Program-made: the position numbers and the translations under genes
Notes under the pieces: model-generated
Seen by the model: only the letters and a program-made list of their open reading frames with translations
Database searches by the model: none
Told to the model about the DNA's origin: nothing
Shown here: one piece after another, positions 56,191 to 64,000 of the stretch
Position numbering within the stretch: position 1 is the stretch's first letter
How the letters are laid out: every line of letters starts with the position of its first letter
NCBI RefSeq assembly: GCF_014534745.1
Contig: NZ_JACVVP010000001.1
Location: forward strand, 208,635-272,634
Source of the DNA: Flammeovirga sp. EKP202
Lineage (GTDB): Bacteria > Bacteroidota > Bacteroidia > Cytophagales > Flammeovirgaceae
Direction of reading: 5' to 3'
Length of the DNA: 64,000 nt

Positions 56191-58008
56191 ATGAAAAAAA
56201 TTATAACACTAGCGGTAGCTTCAGTTCTAATGTGCGGTACCCTTCAAGCACAAGAAAGCAGATATATGGGAGGTGAAGTTGAAATGACCACCTTACCGAA
56301 TGGAGGTGTTCTAAACAAAAATGCACCAGAATCTTTAGCTAAAACTTGGACACATGAATCAAAAGTGGTTCAATTAGCAGAAGGTATTTGGAGTTTGGAA
56401 GGTTTTGCACATGTAAACTGTGCCGTCATTGAAGGAGAAAATTCTTTGATTATTTATGATACAGGAAATGATATTGAGGATGGGAAAAAGTTTCTGAATG
56501 AAATAAAAAAAATAAGTAATAAACCTGTTAAAACAATCATTTATAGCCATGCTCATTATGTATGGGGAAGTAGTCCATTACTAGAAGGTCAAATGGTGTA
56601 TAATGTAATTGGACATCCTAATTTGAATAAAAACATTAAAGAGAGTGGTGGAATGGGAGCATCGATCCCAGAGTTATCACCTCTATTAACCGGGAGAGCT
56701 TATGAACAATTTGATATTTATACTCCAAGTGAAGGAGAAGATGCACCTTTAGCATCATCACCTATAGGAAAAGGTGAAAAGGGATTTGCTCCAGTTACTA
56801 AACCTGTAGAAGATGGCGAAATAGTAACTATTGACGGCGTGAAAATGCAATTTTTCACTGAATTTAGTAGTGATACTGACGACTGTTTATTGGTCTATTT
56901 CCCTGAAAAAGAATTGGTGTTAAATAACTTATACTGGCCTGTATATTCTAATCAATATACATTAAGAGGTTCATTATATAGAGATCCAATTCCATGGATG
57001 AATGGATTAAAAAAAATCAGAGATCTTAATCCAAAATATATGATCAATACACATACAACTGCAATTTCTGGAAAAGAAAAAGTAATGGAAGCTGTAACGA
57101 ATTATCATGATGGTTTAGCATACTTGTATGATCAAACCTTAAGACAAATTTTATTGGGCGCATCTCCTAATGAGTTAAGCCATATTGTTCAATTGCCAAA
57201 ACATCTAGCTGAATGGCCTAATAACCAATTAACATATGGAGAAATGAGCCAATATCCTAAGAATATCTACAACTATGCTCTTGGTTGGTATGATGGAAAC
57301 GCTACCAATATCAATAAAGTTGAGCCAAGTATTGAGGCCAGAAAGATGGTTTTAGGTTTTGGAGGAAAGAATAAAATGATGGAGCAAGTAGAGATTGCAT
57401 TAGACAATAAAGAATATGCATGGGCCACTCAATTAACAGATTATCTATACAAGGTCTATCCAAATGATCAGAAAGTTCGTCAACAAAAAGCGGATGCTTT
57501 AAGAAAAATGGGACAGGTCACGGAGTCATCAATTTCAAGATCATGGTATTTATCTCAAGCAAGAGCTTTAGAAAATAAAGTAATGATTCCTCATATCATT
57601 TTACCTGAAGTTGCTCAAATAATGGACTCTGAACCTGGAACTTTTGTGAATATGATGAGAGTGAGAATTAATCCAGAGAAGAGTATTGATACAAATAAAT
57701 TAATCGTTTTTGAGTTTACAGATGTAGAAAATAGACCTCAATTTGGGTTACATATCAGAAATGGAATTGCCGAATTTGTGGAAAATCCTTCAACATATTA
57801 TAAAGAAAAAGATGTAGTGATAAAAGTACCAAGAGAGTTATTCGCTAATTATTATGCTGGAAAAATTAATGTTGAAAAATTATTATTCAATAGTAATAAG
57901 GTGTCTATGAATATTAATCAAACAGAAGTACAATGGTTATTAGAACAATTTGATTGGTTTGACGCAAAGGCTCCAATTTTAAAGTACAATAAGGGGGTCA
58001 GTAAATAA
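56191..58008 (+). CDS. MBL-fold alkylsulfatase-like protein 2 with degenerate metal motif
   Basis: 605 residues, a tandem paralogue of the preceding protein with the same three-domain layout and a signal peptide (about 1-20, ends LQA). Its metal loop reads YSHAHYVWGSSPL (H120, H122) and again lacks the Asp-His half of HxHxDH. The later strand has SDTDDCLLVYFP and LNNLYWPVY in place of the metal-binding glutamates. Because both copies changed in the same way, the altered site predates the duplication and has been kept. That argues for a conserved function rather than random decay. Confidence 0.8.
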   Translation: MKKIITLAVASVLMCGTLQAQESRYMGGEVEMTTLPNGGVLNKNAPESLAKTWTHESKVVQLAEGIWSLEGFAHVNCAVIEGENSLIIYDTGNDIEDGKKFLNEIKKISNKPVKTIIYSHAHYVWGSSPLLEGQMVYNVIGHPNLNKNIKESGGMGASIPELSPLLTGRAYEQFDIYTPSEGEDAPLASSPIGKGEKGFAPVTKPVEDGEIVTIDGVKMQFFTEFSSDTDDCLLVYFPEKELVLNNLYWPVYSNQYTLRGSLYRDPIPWMNGLKKIRDLNPKYMINTHTTAISGKEKVMEAVTNYHDGLAYLYDQTLRQILLGASPNELSHIVQLPKHLAEWPNNQLTYGEMSQYPKNIYNYALGWYDGNATNINKVEPSIEARKMVLGFGGKNKMMEQVEIALDNKEYAWATQLTDYLYKVYPNDQKVRQQKADALRKMGQVTESSISRSWYLSQARALENKVMIPHIILPEVAQIMDSEPGTFVNMMRVRINPEKSIDTNKLIVFEFTDVENRPQFGLHIRNGIAEFVENPSTYYKEKDVVIKVPRELFANYYAGKINVEKLLFNSNKVSMNINQTEVQWLLEQFDWFDAKAPILKYNKGVSK

Positions 58009-58041
58009 GCATTTATAATAATACAAAGTATTAGGATAGAA

Positions 58042-59214
58042 ATGTCCCAATACACTACTTCAACCAATTTAATAATGATGAAGTTCACTCACGTTCTCCT
58101 TGCTATTCTATTCACTACCATTGTAGGATACAATCAATCGTATGCCTCAGAAGTACCAGATTCAACAGGGGTGAAAGCTGTTCAAAGTGGTGTTTCAGTT
58201 CCAAAGTTCACCTATCAATTTTCAGGTAGAGTTCATAAGTCATTGATGATGGTGAATGATGGAGGAGGCAGTTTGGAAGGTCCTTATGTAATGGATTCTG
58301 ATCAATCACCTTCAAGGTTAAAACTTTTGGTTCAAAATAGAGATTCCTCACCATTTTTTCTGGGGGCAAACATAGAGGTAGGGTTGCACAGTAAAAGACC
58401 AACCCACATCTCACAGGAGCAAGCCAATCCAGAAGCTGTCATCAGAATAATGGCAAGCGAGTTGACATTTGGACATGAAAAGTATGGTTATATAGATTTA
58501 GGAATAGGATTAACTTCCTCCACCATGTTTCTAGAAAGTGATTTAAGTGGAATTGCGAATAGTAATCTCCTGACTGTAGGGTTAGCCTCACAAGGGTTAT
58601 ATTTTAGAGATCGGGAGACGGGAGAACTGAGTGACACTCAAATTGTAGATTATTATTACACACCGGGAAGAATGTTGATTACAGATAGAATAAGATATAG
58701 AAGTCCAATTCTATTTGACGGTTTTCAAATTCAAGGAGGAGTAGCAACGGATGGAAAATGGGATGCAGCAGCAAGGTATTTTAAGACCTTTGAGCATTGG
58801 GACTTCAGATCGTATGTCTCTTATGAACATACACCTTCAGTAGCTTTTTCAGGAAGAGGAGTTCTAGGTTTATCAGCTAAGCATCATGCTTCAGGTCTCA
58901 GTGTTTCGTCTTTGTTTTCAAAAGCTGGAGCAACGGAGAATAATAGGAATCCTAACAGCTATATTATTAGGTTAGGTTTAGAAAGAAATTGGTGGAAATA
59001 TGGAAGTACTTCATTTACGATTGATTACGGTGAGGGGCGTGATATAAGAACTTATCATGATAAAATCGAAAGCGTAGGAGCCTTTGTACAGCAAAAAATC
59101 ACTCCATTAAATTTCGATGTATACGCAGGTTTTCGGAAGTATACCGTTTACAGTCCAGAAGAAAACTTACTGCCAATACAGACAGCGACATTGGGTATGA
59201 TATTCATTTTTTAA
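58042..59214 (+). CDS. Outer-membrane porin-like protein
   Basis: 390 residues. The N-terminal hydrophobic segment ends YASE at about residue 36; an alternative ATG at 58078 would give a normal-length signal peptide. The body has many alternating beta strands (FTYQFSGRVHKSLMMVNDGG is typical of the DcaP-like/'porin' start; it ends TATLGMIFIF, with a C-terminal aromatic). Likely a trimeric substrate-uptake porin for the compounds handled by the neighbouring alkylsulfatase-like proteins. Fourth gene of the unit. Confidence 0.75.
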   Translation: MSQYTTSTNLIMMKFTHVLLAILFTTIVGYNQSYASEVPDSTGVKAVQSGVSVPKFTYQFSGRVHKSLMMVNDGGGSLEGPYVMDSDQSPSRLKLLVQNRDSSPFFLGANIEVGLHSKRPTHISQEQANPEAVIRIMASELTFGHEKYGYIDLGIGLTSSTMFLESDLSGIANSNLLTVGLASQGLYFRDRETGELSDTQIVDYYYTPGRMLITDRIRYRSPILFDGFQIQGGVATDGKWDAAARYFKTFEHWDFRSYVSYEHTPSVAFSGRGVLGLSAKHHASGLSVSSLFSKAGATENNRNPNSYIIRLGLERNWWKYGSTSFTIDYGEGRDIRTYHDKIESVGAFVQQKITPLNFDVYAGFRKYTVYSPEENLLPIQTATLGMIFIF

Positions 59215-59225
59215 ATCGAAAAATT

Positions 59226-59747
59226 ATGAATCAATATTTTCACAATATCAATTTAGACATAGGTAATATTTTATCGACCGTTTTAATCATTTCAATTGCT
59301 TTAGCATTGAAGCTTTCCTTTCTCAGGTTATTGAATAAAACGACTATAAGATCCACTTTTCATGCAAGAAGAAAAGTATTGATCTCAAAAGTGATCAATG
59401 TAGCGGTTATCGCTGTTTCTATTCTCTTGGTATTGGGCGTGTGGGAAGTCAATCCAGAAGATTTGGGGATTTATTTGACCTCCATATTTACCATTATAGG
59501 TGTCGCTTTTTTTGCACAGTGGTCACACCTTTCCAATATCACAGCTTGCGTAATTATATTCTTAACCAGCCCAATGAAAATTGGTGATAAGATAACAATA
59601 TATGAAGGTGATGGTATTAATGGAGAGATTACAGATATAGGATTATTCTTTACAACAATTATCACAGAAGACAACCAAAGACTAATGTTGACCAATACAT
59701 TTTTCATGCAGAAAATGTGGTCAGTGAAGCTATCAACGATAAAGTGA
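59226..59747 (+). CDS. Short MscS-like mechanosensitive channel protein
   Basis: 173 residues with three membrane helices. The MscS core follows (LTSIFTIIGVAFFAQWSHLSNITACVIIF, then PMKIGDKITIYEGDGINGEITDIGLFFTTIITEDNQRLMLTN), covering the pore helix and middle beta domain. The usual C-terminal alpha/beta domain is missing. Similar short proteins are common in Bacteroidota. It may relieve osmotic stress. Last gene of the five-gene unit; a terminator lies 136 bases later. Confidence 0.82.
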   Translation: MNQYFHNINLDIGNILSTVLIISIALALKLSFLRLLNKTTIRSTFHARRKVLISKVINVAVIAVSILLVLGVWEVNPEDLGIYLTSIFTIIGVAFFAQWSHLSNITACVIIFLTSPMKIGDKITIYEGDGINGEITDIGLFFTTIITEDNQRLMLTNTFFMQKMWSVKLSTIK

Positions 59748-59883
59748 AGATGTTGAGAATATGATTTATTTAGAGTTTGAATTTGAAGTAAACTATGGTA
59801 CATAAGTAATTGGTTGTTTTTGCTTTCAAAACAGCCAAACACTTTGTATCTGTAATAGGAGTATAAAAGTAGTTAATTTAGCT

Positions 59884-59919
59884 ATAAGCATCAGGTTTTA
59901 TCTGATGCTTATTTTTTTA
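59884..59919. terminator. Bidirectional intrinsic terminator
   Basis: ATAAGCATCAG / CTGATGCTTAT stem with a 7-base loop, then TTTTTTTATT on the plus strand; convergent genes on both sides. Confidence 0.88.
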
Positions 59920-60432
59920 TTCGTTGATTAGAATCGCATTTGATTTAAAAGAGAAGCCATGCTGACTGAAGTTGCCAATATTGATGGCTTCTATCAGTGC
60001 TTTGTTTTTTGGTGTTGATGTAGTACCATATTTAACAATAAAGTTGGCGCCAACACCACCTAAACTTTCTCTTTTCTCCACGATATATTCGGCAGATTCC
60101 AAAGGTTTTAATTCCAATGTTTCACCTTTTAAGTAACTTCTTAATAATACCCCATTGCTATCATAATAATCAGCCGTAGTGAAGTAAAGCGTGTCCGTTG
60201 TACTCACATTTCTCAAACTCAAAATTACTGTACATTGGAATTTATCATTTCCTTCCTGATAGTATAAATCAGAATAGGCCGCCACATAATATTTTTCTTT
60301 GAATGTGAGATGTGGAGTTTCACTAGGTTTTATGATTTTTGAAGTCAAGTCTTCAGATACTAGTGATACCTTCTTCTGCTCACAAGAAGAAAAAGCAATT
60401 AATAGAATAAAAAATAGAACTATATGACGCAT
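59917..60432 (-). CDS. DUF3124 lipoprotein, copy 2
   Basis: 171 residues. Signal peptide with lipobox AFSSC (Cys17). DUF3124 body: YYVAAYSDLYY, CTVILSLRNVS, DYYDSNGVLLRSY and the GGVGANFIVKYG signature. It is a paralogue of 41904-42464. Monocistronic, convergent with the MscS-like gene. Role unknown. Confidence 0.83.
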   Translation of the reverse strand: MRHIVLFFILLIAFSSCEQKKVSLVSEDLTSKIIKPSETPHLTFKEKYYVAAYSDLYYQEGNDKFQCTVILSLRNVSTTDTLYFTTADYYDSNGVLLRSYLKGETLELKPLESAEYIVEKRESLGGVGANFIVKYGTTSTPKNKALIEAINIGNFSQHGFSFKSNAILINE

Positions 60433-60498
60433 GTTTATAGGTTTTGTCTAGTGATGATATTTTAACGAAAATAGAAAGAAAAACCTGTATTGTAAAGA

Positions 60499-60531
60499 AA
60501 AAAGACCCCATCAGTTTTCACTAATGAGGTC
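60499..60531 (-). terminator. Intrinsic terminator of the acyl-CoA synthetase gene region
   Basis: On the minus strand GACCTCATTAG / CTGATGGGGTC (one or two G-T pairs) followed by TTTTTTC, about 35-65 bases beyond the synthetase stop codon. Confidence 0.8.
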
Positions 60532-60564
60532 ATTTATTATTTAGATTTCAAAACCAGCGTTTTT

Positions 60565-62328
60565 CTAGTCATAAATCTCATTGATTTCACTTTCATATTT
60601 TTTATTGATGATCTTTCTCTTTGGCTTTAGAGTAGGAGTAACCTCACCGGTTTCCACCGTCCATTCATTTTCCAATAACTTGAACTTTTGAATTTTCTCC
60701 CAACGAGCAAAATCAATATTCGCTTTTTGAATTTCCTTCTTGAATTTATTGAAAACTTGATTGTTTTTGATCAATTCCTGTTTGGTATCAAAAGCAATTT
60801 GTTGCTCTTGTGACCATCTTTCCAAGGCTTCGAAGTTAGGAACTATCAATGCTGAAGCAAACTTTTGGTTACTACCGATAACGGCAACTTGTTCAATGAA
60901 GAATGATTCTTTCAGTTTATTTTCCAACAGTTGTGGTGCAATGTATTTACCAGCAGAAGTTTTGAATAATTCTTTTTTACGGTCTGTAATTTTTAAGAAT
61001 TTTCCATCCACTAGTTCTCCAATATCACCAGTATGTAACCACCCATCTACTACAGTTTCAGCCGTCAATTCGGGTTGCTTATAATAACCTTTCATGATGT
61101 TAGGGCCTTTAATAAGAATCTCACCATCGCTTGCAATTTTCACATCAATTCCCTCCAAAGTAGGTCCAACAGTACCCACCATCATATTTTCAGGAGTAAT
61201 ACGATTGACACAAACCACTGGAGATGCTTCAGACATACCATAGCCTTCACATACTTTAATTCCTGCTGCCCAGAAAGAGCGAATTAACCTTGGCTGAAGA
61301 GCAGCAGCTCCAACATTCATATTTTTAATATTGCCACCTAGAGCCTCACGCCATTTACTAAAAACCAGTTTGTCGGCTACTTTGTGTTGGATCTTTTGCC
61401 ATAGCGATTGTTTTTCTCGAGGATCATATTTTAATCCTAAGTTTAAAGACCAGAAAAAGATCGCTTTCTTAAGCCCTTTGGCCTCCATGCCTTTCCCTAC
61501 AATTGTATCGTAAACTTTTTCCAATAATCGAGGAACTGTACAGAAAACATCTGGTTTTACCTCTTTCATGGCTTCGCCTACTTTAATGACACTTTCTGCG
61601 TAATAAACAGATGTAGAGTTGTTGATATATGAAAAAACACTAGTGCGTTCATAAACATGTGAGAGTGGTAAGAAACTTAATGCTTTTCCACTTCCTTCCT
61701 CTACAGGCAATGTTTTTGCGGCAGCAATTGCATTGGTAACCACATTTCGGTGAGTTAGCATTACTCCTTTTGGAGGGCCAGTAGTGCCTGAAGTATACAC
61801 GATGGTATATAAATCTTCTTCTGCTATCGACCGCTTTACTTGAGTAAGTTGTTGCCCCTCTTCTTCAGAAATGTCTTTTAAGAAAGACCTCCAAGATTGA
61901 ATACCTTCAATATCTTCAAAAGAAAAAATGTCTTCCAATGATGCTAATTTATCTTGAATAGACTTGATTTTCTTTACGAGTGCATTGGTTTCAATAAAAG
62001 CAATTTTTATCTCTGCGTGGTTGAAAATGTAATTGTAATCTTCAATGGTAATAGTAGGGTAAATGGGTACGGCCACTGCTCCAATTTGCGAGCAAGCCAA
62101 ATCAATAAAGTTCCATTCTGGTCTATTTTCAGAAACAATAGCGATTTTGTCTCCTTTTTGAATACCATATTGCAATAGGGAATTACTTACTTGATTGATG
62201 ATATGAAGAACATCATCAGTAGAATAAGTTTTCCATGTTCCTTTTTCTTTTGCAGCTAAGCAGACGTCAATACCTTTGTACTTACGTTTTTGCTGTTCAA
62301 TAAAATCAAAAACTCTTGTTGGTTTCAT
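60565..62328 (-). CDS. Long-chain fatty-acid-CoA ligase (AMP-forming)
   Basis: 587 residues. AMP-binding motif IVYTSGTTGPPKGVM at 176-190, the YGMSEASPVV adenylate motif, and WLHTGDIGELVDGKFLKITDRKKELFKTSAGKYI in the hinge/C-terminal domain place it in the long-chain acyl-CoA synthetase group. It activates fatty acids with ATP and CoA for lipid synthesis or beta-oxidation and acts at the inner face of the membrane. Length is complete. Monocistronic, with MITE copy E just upstream of its start. Confidence 0.92.
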   Translation of the reverse strand: MKPTRVFDFIEQQKRKYKGIDVCLAAKEKGTWKTYSTDDVLHIINQVSNSLLQYGIQKGDKIAIVSENRPEWNFIDLACSQIGAVAVPIYPTITIEDYNYIFNHAEIKIAFIETNALVKKIKSIQDKLASLEDIFSFEDIEGIQSWRSFLKDISEEEGQQLTQVKRSIAEEDLYTIVYTSGTTGPPKGVMLTHRNVVTNAIAAAKTLPVEEGSGKALSFLPLSHVYERTSVFSYINNSTSVYYAESVIKVGEAMKEVKPDVFCTVPRLLEKVYDTIVGKGMEAKGLKKAIFFWSLNLGLKYDPREKQSLWQKIQHKVADKLVFSKWREALGGNIKNMNVGAAALQPRLIRSFWAAGIKVCEGYGMSEASPVVCVNRITPENMMVGTVGPTLEGIDVKIASDGEILIKGPNIMKGYYKQPELTAETVVDGWLHTGDIGELVDGKFLKITDRKKELFKTSAGKYIAPQLLENKLKESFFIEQVAVIGSNQKFASALIVPNFEALERWSQEQQIAFDTKQELIKNNQVFNKFKKEIQKANIDFARWEKIQKFKLLENEWTVETGEVTPTLKPKRKIINKKYESEINEIYD

Positions 62329-62400
62329 ATGGTTCGTTGTGGATAAGTACAGTTGTACTTAAGAATTGAAATTTATGTCAAATATGAGGGTATATTGGAT

Positions 62401-62562
62401 ATTGTGCACCCAACAAAATTATTTTATATCATCTCTTTTATAGTTGTGATTACAGTCTTCAAAATAGTTTGAACAGAATCACCATTTAGAATCTTCTAGT
62501 ATAAGTACTCACAAAAAAGAATCAAGAATAAATGATAAACTAATTTTAAATGAAGTACTTAA
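62401..62562. repeat. MITE-like element, copy E (degenerate)
   Basis: About 162 bp. The right part, GTACTCACAAAAAA ... GAAGTACTTA, and left part, CAACAAAATTATTTT, align with copies A-C in the same order and spacing, but with many changes; the left terminal repeat is damaged. It lies 73 bases before the acyl-CoA synthetase start. Confidence 0.65.
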
Positions 62563-62772
62563 GAAATACAAATAAACATAATATTTACCCTGAAATACGA
62601 TGATTTACGTTAAGCTTTTTGAACTAGAAATAAATCATCAGCGTTTAAATAAAAATATTCGAAGACAAAATTATAATATTTTAATGAGATAATATTCATT
62701 CATTATAAACTTATATTATCCTGTTCTCAAAAGAATTACTTATTTTTCAAACTCATTAAGCACAAAAACAGA
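62563..62772. other. AT-rich leader before the methyltransferase gene
   Basis: About 210 bases; nothing supportable beyond AT-richness. Confidence 0.4.
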
Positions 62773-63393
62773 ATGTTCACATTTGATAAAAAGAAACATT
62801 GGGAAAAGATTTACGAAACGAAGCCGTTGGAAAAAGTAAGTTGGTATCAATCCACACCTGAAACTTCACTGAATTTTGTTGAAAGATCTTTTTTAGCTCC
62901 TGATGATAAAATAATTGATATTGGAGGAGGAGATAGTTTATTAGTTGATCATTTATTGGCAAAAGGTTTTCAGGATCTTACAGTTTTAGATATTTCTGAA
63001 AAAGCATTGGTAAGGGCAAAGGAAAGACTAGGAAGTAAAGCTGAGCAAATAAAATGGATTGCGACAGACGTTTGTCAGTTTAAATCGGATTCGCAATATG
63101 CGTTTTGGCATGATAGAGCTGCATTTCATTTTTTGACTGATCCACAAGATATAGAAAACTATAAGAGAGTAGTATCTCAATCTATAAAGACTGATGGTGT
63201 GATGTTGATTGCTACTTTTTCTGAGCAAGGTCCAACAAAGTGCAGTGGCATTCCAATTCAGCAATATTCAACTGAAAGTTTGGCGAATGTGTTTGAAGAT
63301 GATTTTGAATTAGTCAATACTCAAATTATTGATCATACGACTCCATTTGATACGGTTCAAAATTTTGTTTTTTGTTGCTTTAGAAAGAAATAA
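62773..63393 (+). CDS. Class I SAM-dependent methyltransferase
   Basis: 206 residues. SAM-binding motif IIDIGGGDSLL at about 47-57, followed by TVLDISEKAL (acidic end of strand 2) and IATDVCQF. The N-terminal KKHWEKIYETKPLEKVSWYQ is typical of a small TPMT/UbiE-like group. Substrate unknown. Monocistronic; a terminator follows directly. Confidence 0.85.
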   Translation: MFTFDKKKHWEKIYETKPLEKVSWYQSTPETSLNFVERSFLAPDDKIIDIGGGDSLLVDHLLAKGFQDLTVLDISEKALVRAKERLGSKAEQIKWIATDVCQFKSDSQYAFWHDRAAFHFLTDPQDIENYKRVVSQSIKTDGVMLIATFSEQGPTKCSGIPIQQYSTESLANVFEDDFELVNTQIIDHTTPFDTVQNFVFCCFRKK

Positions 63394-63395
63394 AA

Positions 63396-63429
63396 AAACT
63401 CCTTTAAGGAAAATCGCCTAAAGGAGTTT
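63396..63429. terminator. Intrinsic terminator between convergent genes
   Basis: AAACTCCTTTA / TAAAGGAGTTT stem, 12-base loop, preceded by an A-run and followed by T-rich sequence; serves the methyltransferase gene and probably the BLUF gene. Confidence 0.78.
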
Positions 63430-63453
63430 CGTCATTATTTTTCTTCATATAAA

Positions 63454-63894
63454 TTAATTAGGTAGGTTCATCTGTAACTCAGAAAACCCCTGATATGTTT
63501 TAAGTAATTCTATGACATAATGGTTTTTTCCTTTTAAGTAGTGTTCTAGCGGTAAACTTTGGTCATATTCTTTTATAAAACCGGCTTCCTCCAAATCTTC
63601 CCAAAGAATTTCTTTAAAGGCCATTGACCAAGTGTTAAAGTTCCTCTCCTCAATCGTTCCAGAATAGATCTTTTGAACACTTTTATGACGGTCATCTCTT
63701 TTGATTTTAGAATACAGCTCTTCTACAACACTTTCATCTCCTTCAAGTACTTGGATGAATTTATCTTCTAGTAAGACTAACAGTCCTGTTAGTTGCTTGA
63801 GGACATTGTTTTTTCTACTCAAAATAAGTATTTCACGCAATACATCATCATCTAGTGAAACTTCACGCGTGCTTACATAACATAGGCAATACAT
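63454..63894 (-). CDS. BLUF-domain blue-light photoreceptor
   Basis: 146 residues; the BLUF domain (about 1-95) is followed by a short helical tail. The key positions are present: Tyr in CYVS near the N-terminus, SRKNNVLKQLTGLLV, Gln in FIQVLEGD (flavin-contacting), the DDRH segment and FNTWSMAF with the semi-conserved Trp. It should bind FAD and respond to blue light. There is no attached output domain, so it must signal through a partner protein. Last gene in the window. Confidence 0.85.
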   Translation of the reverse strand: MYCLCYVSTREVSLDDDVLREILILSRKNNVLKQLTGLLVLLEDKFIQVLEGDESVVEELYSKIKRDDRHKSVQKIYSGTIEERNFNTWSMAFKEILWEDLEEAGFIKEYDQSLPLEHYLKGKNHYVIELLKTYQGFSELQMNLPN

Positions 63895-64000
63895 AGTGTT
63901 TAACTGGTTTAATTAGTAAGTAACTGAGCTTTCGCTCTTTTAAAATTTTGATTTTTCATTATTTGATTTAAAGTCGATCTTTATTCTATGAAAAGATTTG

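Noticed and set aside
59226..59747. MscS-like gene as a frameshifted fragment of a full-length channel
   Set aside because: No continuation of the missing C-terminal domain is visible downstream, and short MscS-like proteins are common, so it is treated as intact.
1..64000. CRISPR array, tRNA genes, integrase/att sites, replication origin
   Set aside because: Looked for direct repeats with spacers, tRNA-like cloverleaf cores, recombinase genes and DnaA-box clusters by eye; none found.

Overview
The window looks like chromosome from a marine Bacteroidota of the Cytophagales/Flammeovirga type. This is inferred from AT-rich DNA, secreted proteins with type IX secretion (T9SS) C-terminal sorting domains, Bacteroidota-style TAnnTTTG -7 promoter boxes, and gene content. 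It was not checked against a database. No tRNA, CRISPR array, prophage or transposase gene was seen.

Layout. 1-5.6 kb: a large membrane PAS/GAF sensor, an FMN reductase, threonine aldolase and a small membrane protein. 6.1-14.8 kb: five tandem paralogous secreted proteins with variable N-terminal halves and a shared C-terminal module ending in a T9SS sorting domain. 15-20.3 kb: a glycerophosphodiester phosphodiesterase, RNase P RNA (minus strand, with a recognisable promoter), then fused aspartokinase-homoserine dehydrogenase and homoserine kinase, with no threonine synthase beside them. 20.9-33.7 kb: an unusual sugar-oxidation cluster. It holds two GMC-type FAD dehydrogenase catalytic subunits with a C-X5-C-X3-C motif, a sorbitol-dehydrogenase-type small subunit, a VioB-like ferritin-domain protein, an aldos-2-ulose-dehydratase-like propeller, two glucan-active glycoside hydrolases and an IolE-like dehydratase. 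The last six genes overlap or nearly abut. 34.2-43.7 kb: a Kef-type antiporter, a lipoprotein, and a run of degenerate acetyltransferase, histidine kinase, response regulator, 24-residue membrane peptide, DUF3124 lipoprotein and NhaP/CvrA-type antiporter. 43.9-59.7 kb: a wHTH/TolB-like/TPR regulator, then four transcription units (DUF2490 barrel; RimB-RimK-aspartoacylase; tannase-MarC; outer-membrane protein, two metallo-beta-lactamase-fold alkylsulfatase-like proteins, porin and MscS). 59.9-63.9 kb: a second DUF3124 lipoprotein, acyl-CoA synthetase, a methyltransferase and a BLUF photoreceptor.

Two signals stand out. First, the four units between 45.8 and 59.7 kb each lie downstream of a copy of the same 31-bp element, and each copy ends exactly 22 bases before the end of a TAnnTTTG-like box. 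This points to a shared, probably activator-dependent regulon. Second, the 20.9-33.7 kb cluster combines glucan hydrolysis, FAD/Fe-S sugar oxidation and dehydration of keto-sugars in what may be an undescribed bacterial pathway related to fungal 2-keto-glucose/anhydrofructose chemistry.

The intergenic DNA also holds a ~162-bp MITE-like family (four full-length copies and one lone end, TA at the ends), a second dispersed repeat family (five copies or fragments), a 141-bp long hairpin and many clear intrinsic terminators.
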